From NCBI GenBank assembly GCA_030247855.1, contig JAPDRN010000026.1, forward strand, positions 124,001-188,000: DNA of 64,000 nucleotides, read 5' to 3'. This DNA is from Knufia peltigerae (taxonomy: Eukaryota > Ascomycota > Eurotiomycetes > Chaetothyriales > Trichomeriaceae). Below are positions 11,056 through 22,259 of this stretch, piece after piece; position 1 is the first letter of the stretch; every line of letters begins with the position of its first letter. The position numbers were made by a program, and so were the translations under genes. Below the pieces are notes generated by a model. It made no database searches, was not told the DNA's origin, and worked only from the letters and a program-made list of their open reading frames with translations.

Positions 11056-12923
11056 ATGGCACCGACTCATCACGCTCTGCATACCGAGGTGACACCTGGA
11101 ACGGTACACCTGGTGAGTCGCTCTTGCAAATGGGGTCCGTCTTGTGAACAGGCCTTGGAATTTTAGTGTCGTATCCATATTCTAACACCAACCTTGCGCT
11201 TGAAATAGGTCGACTTAGCTGGCACTCTCCATGTCAAGCATAACGAAGCGGGTGAAAAGGATATCGTTCTCTTGCCTCAGCCCACCAACGACTACGATGA
11301 TCCTCTCAATTGGTCGAAAAGGCGCAAGCAATTGTCCGCCGTTGTCCTTTTGCTGGCCGTCTTCTCTGCCGATGTTTTGACAACTCTGCTCTCGGCTGCA
11401 CTACTGGATATTGAAGCAGAGACTGGTATTCCCCTTTCGACTCTCAATCAGGGTGTGAGTGTTCAATACCTCTTCTTCGGTTGGAGTACTTGGCTCCTGT
11501 GGCAACCCTTTGGTTTGACCTTTGGGCGCCGACCGGCATTCCTCATCGGCGGACTGGCCATGATCGCCATTTCAGTCTGGACTTCGTATGTCAAAACGAG
11601 TGGCGAGTGGTACGCGAATCGAATTTTGATCGGTTTCTTCTATGGGCCCATTGAAACCTTGATCGAGGTCTGCATTTCCGACGTCTTTTTTGCACACGAT
11701 CGAGGCTTTTGGATCGGCATGTACTGCTGGATTCTCTTTGGGATCCCATTTCTTGGAGCGGTGAGTATAAAGAGTTCACAGATCACCGCGTTCCAAATGT
11801 GCTGACTTTATCATGAAAGGTGCCTGCAGGATTCGTCGCCGAGAATCTAGGTTGGAAATGGATCCAGTTCATTGCTTCAATCATTGCCGGTGGCTGTATG
11901 CTGGTCATGTTCTTCTTCTTGGAAGAGACAATGTACTATCGCCCTCCAGTCCAGGAAGAAGCTCTGGATGCAGAAGAGGAGAGTGGTTCTTCGGATGAGA
12001 GCTCCACGGGAAATCCTGCCACCAAAGACGAGAAGACTGCGACCACTTCACAGTCACTCACCCAGGCAGGGCTCGACACAAGTCATAAGAAAAGCTTTAT
12101 CCAGAAGCTGAAGTTCTGGGGTGCTCGTCGACCTGGACAGCCCAACCACTACTGGAGATCAATGTGGTTTCCGATTTCTCTCCTTCGATTTCCTGTCGTC
12201 GTGTTTGCTGGAATATTGGTCGGCTCGGTCCTGTCGTGGTTCAACGTTGTCAACGCCACGGCGGCCTTGATACTCGCTGGACCCCCTTACAACTTTTCGA
12301 CTGAGATGATAGGCGTCATGTTTATTGCTCCGGTAAGTTGATCTGACTGGTGTCTTCTTTCCGACTACATAATATGCTGACATTCATCGGCCCAGTTCAT
12401 CGGTTGTACAATTGGGTGCATTTTCGCGGGCGTATGCGCCGACAGATTTGCCGTGTGGATGTCTCGACGCAAAGGTGGCATTTTCGAGCCCGAGTACAGA
12501 CTGTGGATGGCCGTGGTGCCTTTGATCCTTCACCCTCTCGGCTGTATCTTGATCGGTGTGGGAGCGAAGCACCACGTGCATTGGGTTGGTATTGCTTTCG
12601 GCCTTGCCTTTGTGGTCGGCACGTTTCCCATCGGAAGTGCCATTGCGATCAACTACATCATCGACTCATACCGAGAGGTTTCTGGTGATGGCCTGGTCAC
12701 CATGATCTGCATTCGAAACACAATGGGCTTCGGGTTCGGGTATGCCGTGACACCTTGGATTCAAACTTCTGGCGTCCAAAACACGTATATCGCCGTGGGC
12801 TTCATCGGAATGTTCTTCTGGGGCCTCTCATTCTTGTTCATCTTGATTGGAAAGAAGACCCGCAAGGCTTCCGCAAAGAGTTATTGGCACATGGTCGAGA
12901 CACTTGGGTTGCAAGCACACTGA
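11056..12923 (+). CDS. MFS transporter, DHA1-type (polyamine/drug:H+ antiporter-like)
   Basis: A 549-residue proton-coupled transporter, probably in the plasma membrane. Four exons are 11056..11112, 11209..11760, 11820..12332 and 12396..12923, all joined in phase 0 with GT/AG introns of 96, 59 and 63 bp. The N-terminus (GTVHL then VDLAGTLHV, DYDDPLNWSKRRK) is characteristic of a fungal DHA1 subgroup. About six hydrophobic helices are followed by a long charged cytosolic loop (roughly residues 235-300, after EETMYYRP) and six more helices. A loop 2-3 motif LTFGRRPAFLIGG is visible. Adjacent metabolic enzymes on both sides suggest it moves their substrate or product; direction is unknown. Confidence 0.88.
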
Positions 12924-13420
12924 ACAATGATATGAGGGTGCCAGGGCCACTGGACCTCGTTATCGTGAGACGTATAAGGGTGGAGGTGATGCACTGTCGT
13001 TATGTACTTGTGGATCGTTAGAGCTGCAGATGGGTATTCCAGCTGTTGTAATTCTTTGGTTTTCGTCTTGCATAGAGAAACTCCCACATCACCACAATAT
13101 TCGATTCTCGTTCGAGGTGATGATGACGTCGTCGATATCCCGCATCTATCCGCCGCCGTCAACGAAAGGTGTAACTAGACTGAACATACACTGGATGCAC
13201 GCCTCGTAGTCTACATCGTCACCTGAATTCGAGCTGGGCGTTATATTTTATTTCTCTTCCATGGTTTTAGTCCCTCATTGCTCTACAATTGCTCACATTC
13301 GCTATTCTTAAATCTTCCTCACGGTGCAGATTGGTGTTTCTTCAAAGACAAGTCGAGTTTTGCACGGATGGAACATTTTCCCAGACCATTTTCATAGTAG
13401 TTGTGTGTCGAGACTCAGAA
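12924..13420. promoter_or_regulatory. Spacer and upstream region of the asparagine-synthetase-like gene
   Basis: A 497-bp spacer between co-directional genes. An AT-rich TTATATTTTATTTC stretch at about 13241 may act as a core promoter for the downstream gene. An open frame before the ATG is in frame, but the start at 13421 is fixed by the obligatory Met-Cys N-terminus. Confidence 0.45.
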
Positions 13421-15819
13421 ATGTGTGGTATCAGTTGCATCGTAGCCTTGCACGAGGCCACTCGCCTCGCTCACCAACGAGATAAAAAGTCCATCGAAGA
13501 CAAGTTACGCAAAAGTCTTGAACAAATCAGACATCGGGGTCCGGATTCGACAGGCACCTGGATCAGTGAAGATGGTAGAGTTGGTAAGTTGGCTTCCATT
13601 AGGATCCAAATCACCTCATATTGGTTCTCATGACTGACAGTGGCAATCCAGCCCTCGGTCATGTCAGACTCGACATCAACGACCTCTCACCGGCGGGCTG
13701 TCAACCGTTGCACTCGACCGACGACACGGTACACGTCGTGGTCAATGGAGAAATTTATGATTATGACAGGTTGAGAGCCGACATGGAAGAAAAGATCAAC
13801 TACCAATTTCAAGGAACCAGCGACTCTGAGCTCGTACTCGCACTGTACAAGTACCACGACGGCCTTTCTTTCTTGGACCTTATCCGAGGGGAGTTTTCCA
13901 TTTGTCTGTTCGACAGTGAACGAAAACTGTTCGTGGCCGTGCGTGACCGGTATGGTATCAAACCTTTATTCTGGACGATCCAAGCAGGTCAACTGCTCGT
14001 CGCGGCCGAGATGAAGGCCTTTTTGCCAATGGGATGGAAGCCAGAATGGGACGTCAACAGTATCGTCGGTGGGCATTTCCAGATTGGAAGTCCTACCATT
14101 TTCAAAAAAATTCAAAAGGTACTGTTTCCGTTTGGCCTGGCACCCCTTGCTATGTGTTGCTATTGGTCTTCTCTAGTTGTGTCTACGCACTCTCAGGCTT
14201 ACGGCATACGCATCGACATATACAGGTGAGATCTGGACATTTTCTGATGTGTAAACATTTTGGACCAGTGCGAGAGCAAAAATATTGGGATTCGAGGTAT
14301 CCCGACAAGGTAAGAATGAGCTTCTGGATATTGAAATCTCCCTTTGGGCGACTTTTCGACTAACTAGAAGATACTCTCGACGGAAAAGCATGCCAAGGAC
14401 CCTCGCACCGAAGGAGAAATGATCCAAGGTGTCCGAGAACGTCTGGTAGACGCGATCAAAGAACGTCTTCGAGCGGATGTCAAGGTCGGTGTCTCACTGA
14501 GTGGAGGAATCGATTCGTCGGTCGTCGCAGGCGTCGTCAACCATCTTCTACGTCAGGGTCATCAGATTGGATCGGAGTCTGTAAATGGCCGACTCAGTTG
14601 TTTTGGTATCGCCTTTGACGAGGACAGTGGATTCGACGAATCGTCCACGGCCAACCGCACCGCGGACTTTTTAGGTGTCAAGTTTTACAAGAAACACATG
14701 ACCGAAGATGAACTGGCGAGGTCTTTCGCCGACGCCACATGGCACGACGAGCAACCAAACCCTGATCTCAATTTTATCGGCACGTACGCACTTTCAGCGT
14801 TGTTTCAAAAACAAGGTTTCCGGGTCAATATCAACGGACAAGGAGCAGACGAGATCTTTGGTGGGTACAATATATTCCTACCCGACCTTCTTCGTGAACC
14901 GGATACCACCTTTGACGGAGCAGGCGTGATGATGACCGAAGAGGAGCGTATCGCCAAACTACAAGAATCGGAAGAAATTCTCAACCGAGTCTACTATGGG
15001 GGTCAACTAGACCTCTCAGGAAATTCAGTTGCTCGCAGTCGATTGAACAATATCCTCACGCCGGTACTAATGGCAGCGGCGTTTCCTCGTCTCCCTTTTA
15101 AAGAGGGATTCTCACCTTTACCGACGACCACTGCCAATGACCCGCAGTTGTTGACCTATACCGAGAGTATTGTTGGTGGTGGAAGAGCGGCGGCGGCAAC
15201 GACGAACTGGCACCCCTTACACACCGCCCAATACGTCTTTGTCAAAGGACATCTACAGAATTTGTTATTGTCCAATCTCGGGGACAGGGGTGAAATGGCA
15301 CATTCGATAGAAGGTCGAACTCCATTTCTGGACCACTACCTAACAGAATACGTCGACGGTCTCCCACCCAGTGTAAAGATCCGTCGTGACCCGAACAGTA
15401 ACGAGTGGGTGGAAAAGTATCTTCTTCGAGAAGCCGGCCGACCTTTCATCACGGACGAAGTTTACAAGAAACAAAAACATCCGTATAGTGCTCCTCTCAA
15501 GTTTCCGAGAGGAGGACCAATGTACAACTTACTAAAAGAGTTGGTGACGGACGGCAACATTTCAAAACTTGGCTTTCTTCGACACGACGGTATAGGAAAG
15601 CTCGTGGACGAGGCTTTCGAGACCGATAACAAACATACCTCGACAACGACAACAACAAAAAAGTTTAGGATCGTCATCTGTCTCGCTCAGTGGGTCGTCT
15701 TACAGAGACGATTTGGAGTGCAGACGGCGATTCCGGAAACCAAGGGTCAAGTCCTTGAAGGAGCAGAAGCAAAAAGGGAAGAAGAAATCAAGGACGGAAG
15801 CAACGTCATGATCGGGTGA
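13421..15819 (+). CDS. Asparagine synthetase (glutamine-hydrolysing)-like amidotransferase
   Basis: A 721-residue class II glutamine amidotransferase fused to an ATP-pyrophosphatase synthetase domain. Exons are 13421..13583, 13652..14118, 14226..14309 and 14368..15819. Cys2, exposed after Met removal, is the glutaminase nucleophile; RHRGPDS (37-43) and VVVNGEIYDY follow. The ATP-binding SGGIDSS motif is at 283-289, then a conserved QGADEIFGGY loop. The third exon is only 28 codons (VRSGHFLMC...YWDSRYPDK) and sits after an intron with a weak GTACTG donor. The acceptor of intron 3 could lie 3 bases downstream. At 721 residues it is longer than housekeeping AsnB/Asn1 (about 550-590), and its position between two amidohydrolases suggests a specialised amide-forming role rather than bulk asparagine synthesis. 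That role is inference. Confidence 0.88.
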
Positions 15820-15881
15820 TGAACTCGTTAAGAAAGGAGATTGTATGTACGTATCTTGCTACTGGCATCGGTACAGCTAGC

Positions 15882-15905
15882 CCCTGTATACACCCGTATA
15901 CAGGG
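15882..15905. repeat. Perfect inverted repeat between two convergent 3' ends
   Basis: A 10-bp perfect stem (CCCTGTATAC / GTATACAGGG) with a 4-nt ACCC loop. It sits in the 114-bp gap between the stops of the amidotransferase and amidohydrolase B. It could fold in either transcript and influence 3'-end formation, or be a chance palindrome. Confidence 0.7.
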
Positions 15906-15933
15906 ATATCAGCCGTGATCAAGATGCTACACC

Positions 15934-17541
15934 CTAGTTTTCCTCGTATACGATCTCACCTTCAAACCACGTCGTCAGGACCTTGACACCCTCGAATTCG
16001 GCTTTGCTCAAATCGTTGTTGAGGGCGATGAAATTTGCCTTCTTGCCGGGTTCGACACTACCGAACTCGTTTTGTTTGCCTACCGCTTCGGCTCCGGCCA
16101 ACGTCAACATGCGGCAGATTCTGGCGGCGCCCAGGGTTCTGTCGCCACCACCGACGCTCTCGACGATGTTTCCCATGATGGGCAACAGGTCAGGCACGTT
16201 GGGGGCACACCAGTCGCTCCCGATGGTGACGTGGGCGTCTGCCTCGATCATGCGAGGGAAGTTCCAGTCCATGAGACCGCCACTCGCCGCCGTGACCGGG
16301 TGGACGAAGAAGAAAGCGGGGGACATTTCAGCCGTGACGTTTAGGGTTTTGTACCGTCCAAAGTCCTCGTCGCGGACCCCCGAAGAGTGTGCGATTTCGT
16401 GACGCGGCCCCCGAGGGTTGGTTTTCCGCGCGGCGTCGAAGGCGTCCAGGGCGAGCTTGGTGGCTCCGGTCCCCGTGCAGTGAATCTTCATCGTGAACCC
16501 CCTGGCGTCGTATTCGGCCACGGCCTCCTTCACGTTCAGAATGAACAATTTCGACTCGTCGACCGTGCCATCGTCTTTGTTGAACCCGGCTTGGGTGTAG
16601 TACGGGGGCAAAGGAACCCCGTCGAGGATGATCTTGACGAATCGCGTGTCGACATGGTCCGACCGAAACCCGGCCGCGTCGTCGATGAGTTTGTGTAGCG
16701 ACTCGACACTTTCCTCGGCGACCCAGTCGGGGGCGTAGACGATGTGGGTGTACATGTTCAACTTCAAGTCCTTTTCGGCGTCGAGTTCCTTCAGGGCGTG
16801 AAGCATGATGGAATTCGCCGACGCTTCCTGACAACTCGTCACTCCCGCCCGGTGGAGTTGGTGCTGGGCGTGTCTCAACGCGCGCTTGACGTGCCCCAGA
16901 CTCGGTTGAGGTATTGACCTGGCCGCTTTGCTCATTCCCATCTCGGCCACATGGCCGGTCAAACGTCCCGCTTCGTCCCTGACGTACATCGTGGCCTGAC
17001 CGTCCGGTTCGGAATCGACGTCGTATCCCGCACGCCTCAAGGCTTCGGTGTTGAGGAACATGCTGTGACCGGCACCCCCGTGGATCACTACAGGCGTGTC
17101 AGGGTACTCTTTATCCAGGGCATCCCGGTGGAAGTCGTCGACCATGTACGCCCAGGCGACGAGCCAATCCTGGTTGACGTGGGCGTATTTACACATGCAA
17201 GAACCGTGGTCCAGGGATTCGGCGACGTTGGTCGAGTTCAACCCTTGGGTCGGAAGTAGTGCCTGAGATGTCATACCCACCCCGGCCAAAAGCATGTGGA
17301 CGTGAGCGTCGTGGATACCCGGCATGATGAATTTACCCCTGAGGTCGTAAACGGCGAGACCATCCTCGAGAGCTTTGGCTTTGACTTCCTTGTCGGTACC
17401 CACGACTCCAAAAGTGCCGTCTGGTCCGACTATGAACGCTTCCGCCCAAGGTGCGGCTTCGTTGACGGTGTAGATTCTTCCGTTGATGTAAGCCGTGCCA
17501 TTTTTCGGGGTCATTGACGAGTAAGAATTTGATTGAGACAT
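15934..17541 (-). CDS. Amidohydrolase family 3 protein (YtcJ-like metal-dependent hydrolase), copy B
   Basis: An intronless 535-residue relative of copy A with the same landmarks. These are AYINGRIYTVNE, IMPGIHDAHVHML with metal-ligand His80 and His82, QEASANS, VKIILDGVPLPP, MKIHCTGTG, RHEIAHS and IGSDW. It has about 11 extra N-terminal residues rich in Ser and Asn. The two copies share local blocks but differ substantially in between, so they are paralogues rather than a recent duplication. It converges on the amidotransferase gene with a 114-bp gap containing the hairpin at 15882-15905. Cytosolic location is likely because no targeting signal is seen. The substrate is unknown. Confidence 0.9.
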   Translation of the reverse strand: MSQSNSYSSMTPKNGTAYINGRIYTVNEAAPWAEAFIVGPDGTFGVVGTDKEVKAKALEDGLAVYDLRGKFIMPGIHDAHVHMLLAGVGMTSQALLPTQGLNSTNVAESLDHGSCMCKYAHVNQDWLVAWAYMVDDFHRDALDKEYPDTPVVIHGGAGHSMFLNTEALRRAGYDVDSEPDGQATMYVRDEAGRLTGHVAEMGMSKAARSIPQPSLGHVKRALRHAQHQLHRAGVTSCQEASANSIMLHALKELDAEKDLKLNMYTHIVYAPDWVAEESVESLHKLIDDAAGFRSDHVDTRFVKIILDGVPLPPYYTQAGFNKDDGTVDESKLFILNVKEAVAEYDARGFTMKIHCTGTGATKLALDAFDAARKTNPRGPRHEIAHSSGVRDEDFGRYKTLNVTAEMSPAFFFVHPVTAASGGLMDWNFPRMIEADAHVTIGSDWCAPNVPDLLPIMGNIVESVGGGDRTLGAARICRMLTLAGAEAVGKQNEFGSVEPGKKANFIALNNDLSKAEFEGVKVLTTWFEGEIVYEEN

Positions 17542-18594
17542 GTTCGACCGTCACAGTGATAGTTGATCAAGGTTGCAACGAGTCACGAGTGTTTGTTTTC
17601 ACTTGGTATGTCTTTCTGATGAATCAATCCCCATTCCGTCGACTTACTCGGTGGTGGTGCGGAACCTCAGGCGCCCAATACATGAGGTGCAACACAATCG
17701 TAAGCAGCCAGCGGTGATCCATAAATGCCGAGTTACTCAGTACTCAGTACCGCGGCCAAGGCGCTTGTTCTCATTCCGTGTCAATATATGGAGTTTCCGT
17801 ACTTTACGATTATTATTTTGTAGATGTTTATCATTATTCGTACTGGGTGGGAATTTGTACAATATTTATGAAGATTGAATCTATGTGATTTTAACTGTTC
17901 TTGATATATTCAGCGTGGGAATGCAGAGAGATGAACAGATGTATTAATTCCAAGTTTTAAGTCTCAAGTTTCAGGTTTCTGTGTCGCTTCAACTCAACAC
18001 CAAGCAACCGAATAACCGACGCTCTCCAGCGACTCTTCTTACATCTTCTGCGGTCACCAGTGGTCAACATGTTCCCGACGGTTTCATACGCTAAGCGACT
18101 TGGTTCGCTCGATTGATGTACTATTTACAAGATCGTACTGTACAGAGCACCGATTGTCCAGTCCATCTGCGTCACCTTGCATCGCCCCTTGTTCTTTTAA
18201 CCGCTCGCTTTCCCCCGGCGGCAAGCGTCGTGGTTTTTGTTGCATCTTACACTAGCTTTTTGTTCGTCTGGTTATCCAAAACTTGTTCTTTGTTGAATTC
18301 TCATCCAGTCATTTTGTCAACGAGGACCTGATCTGAAGAATTAGGGGGATGTCTTTGAGTTGAGGGATTGTCCTGACGATTTTCTTGCTTTCTTTGTCTT
18401 GCAGTTCTTTCTGAGTGGGTTGCGGCCATGACTGTGTCAAGGATACATGCATCAGAATATACATATCTAACTTGTTCCTTGTTGACCTTTGGATGAAACG
18501 CCGAATCTTCATTTTCATTTTCTTTTTCTACGCTCTCCTCTCTGTGATATTTCCTTTGTCGCACGCATATCCCTTCATACCGTAATACCTCATC
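17542..18594. promoter_or_regulatory. Divergent promoter region, amidohydrolase B / membrane protein
   Basis: A 1.05-kb spacer. The right part is pyrimidine-rich on the plus strand (about 18350-18590), typical of a fungal promoter or 5' leader. Open frames within are short and unsupported. Confidence 0.45.
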
Positions 18595-19679
18595 ATGTTC
18601 AAAAACAAAAATCATCAATCCGACCCAAATACTTCATCTACAAGTCGATCTGATGGGTCAAGACATACTGTGACGGACAACTTTGTACTCAAAAGAGCAG
18701 AACCACTTCATACATCGTTGCCGTCAATATCATCATGGGATCCTGACACTCCAACATCAACAACCACCAAGATGAAACCATCCAGACTATTTACGATTCG
18801 AGAGCCTATCGACACGAGCACCAACACCGACACAAAGATGAAATCGAAATCGAAATCGAAAGACAACAAAGACACAAGCATGCCAAAACCAAAGCGGACC
18901 GATACATCGACTACAGTAAAAGAAGGAGGAACGAGTCGAAGACCACCGCTTGCCCGTGTCCCTTCCCAACCTACACGGTACATGGAAATGCTTTTGCATC
19001 TCGACGAGATTCCGCGCATGTACAATATCTTGTCCAGTTTGGGTACCTGGATCATTCTCGCCGGATTCCTCGTTGTCCCGGGAACCTTCACCACGTTTAA
19101 AGAATCCAAGGCTTTTCGAGACGCCGACAGTGACAACGACGACAATAACCAAGTCGCACATGCCATTGCTCATTCGATCGCCAATATTGGATTGCTTTGG
19201 CTTTCTGGATCGTTTTGCGTCGTGGGTACGGTATTGTGTCTATGGCTTTGGTGGTTGTGGAGGTATAATTACGTTTGGTTGGTGAACAAGATCTTCATGT
19301 ATGTTTCACTTCCTGGAGTCTTTCCTTCGTCGTCTTCTCTTGTATCGTGTTTCTCGGACAGAAACTCACAAGTTCTTCTAGGCCAGTAACTCTGAACTCG
19401 GTCGCCGGTCTAGTCACCACTCTTGTCAACGTCTACACTGCCCAACATGGTGTGTGGAGTGTGACGGCCAAAATCACCGCCATCGTCACGGGTTCATGCG
19501 TCGGTATCGGAGGTGGACTGTTTTCACTCTACAATTTCTGTCTCCTTCGTCGTGTACAAAAATCCCACGAGCGGGAATTGGGTTTGGATTTGACCGACCA
19601 AAACCCCGACGAGACTTTGGTCGAAAAGGTCAGGAGGAAGGCCCACGAACCGTCCCTCCAACCTGGTAGTGTTGTCTGA
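18595..19679 (+). CDS. Fungal membrane protein with four predicted helices, function unknown
   Basis: A 333-residue protein from exons 18595..19298 and 19382..19679 (phase-2 join giving NKIFMPVTLNSVAG). The N-terminal ~125 residues are polar, Ser/Thr/Lys-rich and probably disordered in the cytosol, with a KSKSKSKDNK stretch. A conserved-looking RYMEMLLHLDEIPRMYNILSS leads into helix 1 (about 143-162). Helix 2 (GLLWLSGSFCVVGTVLCLWLWW), helix 3 (SVAGLVTTLVNVYT) and helix 4 (ITAIVTGSCVGIGGGLFSLYNF) follow, then a charged tail. The pattern is familiar from uncharacterised Pezizomycotina proteins, but I cannot assign a function. It converges with the FAD monooxygenase. Confidence 0.75.
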
Positions 19680-19981
19680 TTCATGGCATGTGCGTACGAA
19701 GTATGTACATTGTACATTGTCAATGTAAACATCTTAGGTGTTTGGTGTTGGGTACTAAAATGACCCTTGTATATTGATCTCGAAACAACATCCAAAAAAG
19801 AAACATTTGATTGATTACAGTAATGTGATTGAGTGGCGTGGTCCATGATACATTACAAGTTGTAATGGCAGAAACTTTTCTCCTCCATCTCATCCTGCTT
19901 GTGGACTTCATCCAGCAATTACAATCCTGTCAATGCTTCGCCTCCTCTTCCTCCTCATCCGACCTCTTCGAACGTTTGTCG
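19680..19981. other. Short spacer between convergent genes
   Basis: 302 bp of AT-rich 3' flanks. A direct repeat of TGTACAT occurs near 19705. Nothing else is seen. Confidence 0.5.
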
Positions 19982-21941
19982 TCAAGTCAGGCCTGACTCG
20001 ATACTCTCCCTCACAACTTTCGGCAAGTCGTACTCCAACAGCTCATCATTGTACGACTGAGACTGATTGAGGAACGACGTGACCCAAATCATGAAATACA
20101 TGATCCACTCCATGACGAAACCCATGTCGGTTTTCATCCGACTCATTCTTTGCGAGTATTCGTATATCGCGTGAACTCTTGGTTTTCGTACGGTTTCGAA
20201 CATTACCAAAGCTTTTTCGATCGCCTTGGAACAATACGAAGAAGCGGTCGAATTTGTATTCGTTGGTTGTGTTGTAGTCGTAGTGGTGGACGAAGACGAC
20301 GAGGACATAAAATGTTCCAACACCAAAGCCAAAGTTTCGGAATCTTCCAGAGCTTGAGACGCACCTTGACCCGAACTAGGTTGTAAAGCGTGTGCGGCGT
20401 CACCGATCAACACGACCCGACCACCGACGTGCCAGTGTGGAAGTTCCGGGGTGGTATAGGTTGGAAAACTCGTCTGTAACAGACCAAAGTTTGACGATGA
20501 CGATGATGATGATGGATCTGTGTCGACCCTCGTGCCGTCAGACTCGTCTCTACTAGATGAAGTGCCAGATTTGAGTCGACTCGAATGTCCTTCGTATGAA
20601 TTCTGTATATATTTCACGATCGCCACCACAGACTTATTCTTCCAGGTCGACTGTCGGGATACCAACGACTTTAGAGCGAGAGTAGGATCGAATATGCGGT
20701 TGGATCGATTGCTTTGATCGCCATCATTGACATCGTGTCGACCTTGTGTATCCTCTGCCGTCGTGTGGAATGGATACGGGTCATTGGAAGAAAATGTCGA
20801 CCACCATCCTGCCAGGGGGCCTTCTTGAATGCCATGTGCAGCATTTTTGTCGGATTTATTCGTAGCGGATGTTAGATATCCGTACCCGAAAAACCCATTC
20901 GGTCCAAAAACAATCGACATACTTTCGGGTTTGTGTCCGGTTGACTTTAGTATCGAAGAAGGGACGAATCCACCCACTCCGACTAGACCTCTTTGAAGAC
21001 TGTGTCAGGATGTACATATCGTATGGTTGAAAGAGCGCCCCAACAGTAAGACCAGAGGAGGTATACAGACAAACAGACTTTGCGTGAGGAAGACCGAAGA
21101 CTTACTCGTAATGTGGCGTGACATAGTCACATTTGACCTTGTTTTCGTCTTGTCGTTTGACTTTGCCGAACGACGACAACCATTCAACCCAAGAACGAGC
21201 CCAGCCCGAACCTTCATGATCCTGGCAGTTTACAGGCTTGTGGGACTCAAAAATGGCCTTTCTCAGAACGCTCCGCAACCCATCGGCTCCTATGACGAGA
21301 TCTGCCTCTTCTTGACTGCCGTCCTCAAATTTGACAATGTTCGGCGTTACTTCATCTCCAACAACGACATCGACGACCCTTTTGTGTTGTAAAATGTCCA
21401 TGGTCGGAGCGACGTGCTTGAATTGATCGTAAAGAATCTCGACAAACACTTGTCGTGCTATCATGACCATGGTAGACGTGTCACTACTACTCACAGTAGT
21501 AATGTCCCCGTCATTATCCTCATGTTTCGTATCAGAGCCAGTCGTCTTGATGCTCGCAAGTTTGAACCCTCGTGCTGTATTGATATCCCAGGATTGGATT
21601 GGATGACCACGACTGATTGTTTGCGTCAGGGGATTGTGTATTGATGACTCGGTGTCACCAAGACGAGAAAGGACGTTCAACCCGTTTTTCGAGATCCCGA
21701 TTGCACCTCCTATGGTGGTAGGAGAGATCGAAGATTTTTTGGAACTATCTTGCTCGACATCTGTTGTTGGCTCTGAAGTACCATTGTGTAACCCCGAAAT
21801 GATGGATGCAGTGATATCATAAGAGTCGTAGATCCGTATATCGTAATTCGCGTGCGAGGGTGAAGAAAGTAGATGCTTGTGTAGGAAAAGGTAGCTACTC
21901 AACCCTGAGATACCACCTCCGATTATGATAATCTTCGTCAT
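19982..21941 (-). CDS. FAD-dependent aromatic-type monooxygenase (salicylate-hydroxylase-like)
   Basis: A class A flavoprotein monooxygenase of 614 residues, which uses FAD and NAD(P)H to hydroxylate an organic, often aromatic, substrate. Exon 1 is 21941..21106 and exon 2 is 20990..19982. The 115-bp intron rejoins TPHYE to GLVGVGGFVPSS, matching the family's central strand. Seen motifs are the Rossmann IIIIGGGISGLSS (residues 4-16), VIGADGLRSVLRK (the DG motif) and VVLIGDAAHALQPSSGQGA (the GD motif that contacts FAD). Two low-complexity inserts are unusual: a Ser/Asp-rich segment before the GD motif and a Ser/Thr run (HFMSSSSSSTTTTTTQP) after it. These make the protein longer than the usual 400-450 residues. 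No targeting signal is evident. Confidence 0.87.
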
Positions 21942-22259
21942 GGTAGAGAAGACCTAAACGGTGAAGACCAAACAAATGAGCCTCCACATGGAGGTAGTTT
22001 GGCGGTTTAAATCATTCGTCCCTTCCAATGTCAAGGAATAAAACGTTGGTGCCTGTCGAAGAAAATACGAACCTCAATCATTGTGCTTCGATTTAAGCTG
22101 TTCGTATTCGGATTTGTTCTAGTATAGTGAAATGGAAGGACCCTTGTTGACTTGGTGGAAATGATGGTTGCCTGTAATGGAGATCTTCCACAACCGATTG
22201 GACGGTATCAGTGGTCAATTCATGGACCAGCCAACAATTGGTTTGACGACCTATTCACC
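21942..22259. other. Spacer between monooxygenase start and MCT 3' end
   Basis: 318 bp holding the monooxygenase promoter side and the end of the transporter gene. No site stands out. Confidence 0.45.

Noticed and set aside
13289..13420. N-terminal extension of the amidotransferase
   Set aside because: The frame is open but the catalytic cysteine must follow the initiator Met directly, which fixes the start at 13421.
16328..16834. 168-codon Arg-rich frame antiparallel or out of phase within amidohydrolase B
   Set aside because: A shadow of the real gene in another frame, with the typical Arg/Gly/Pro-rich composition of GC-rich overlap.
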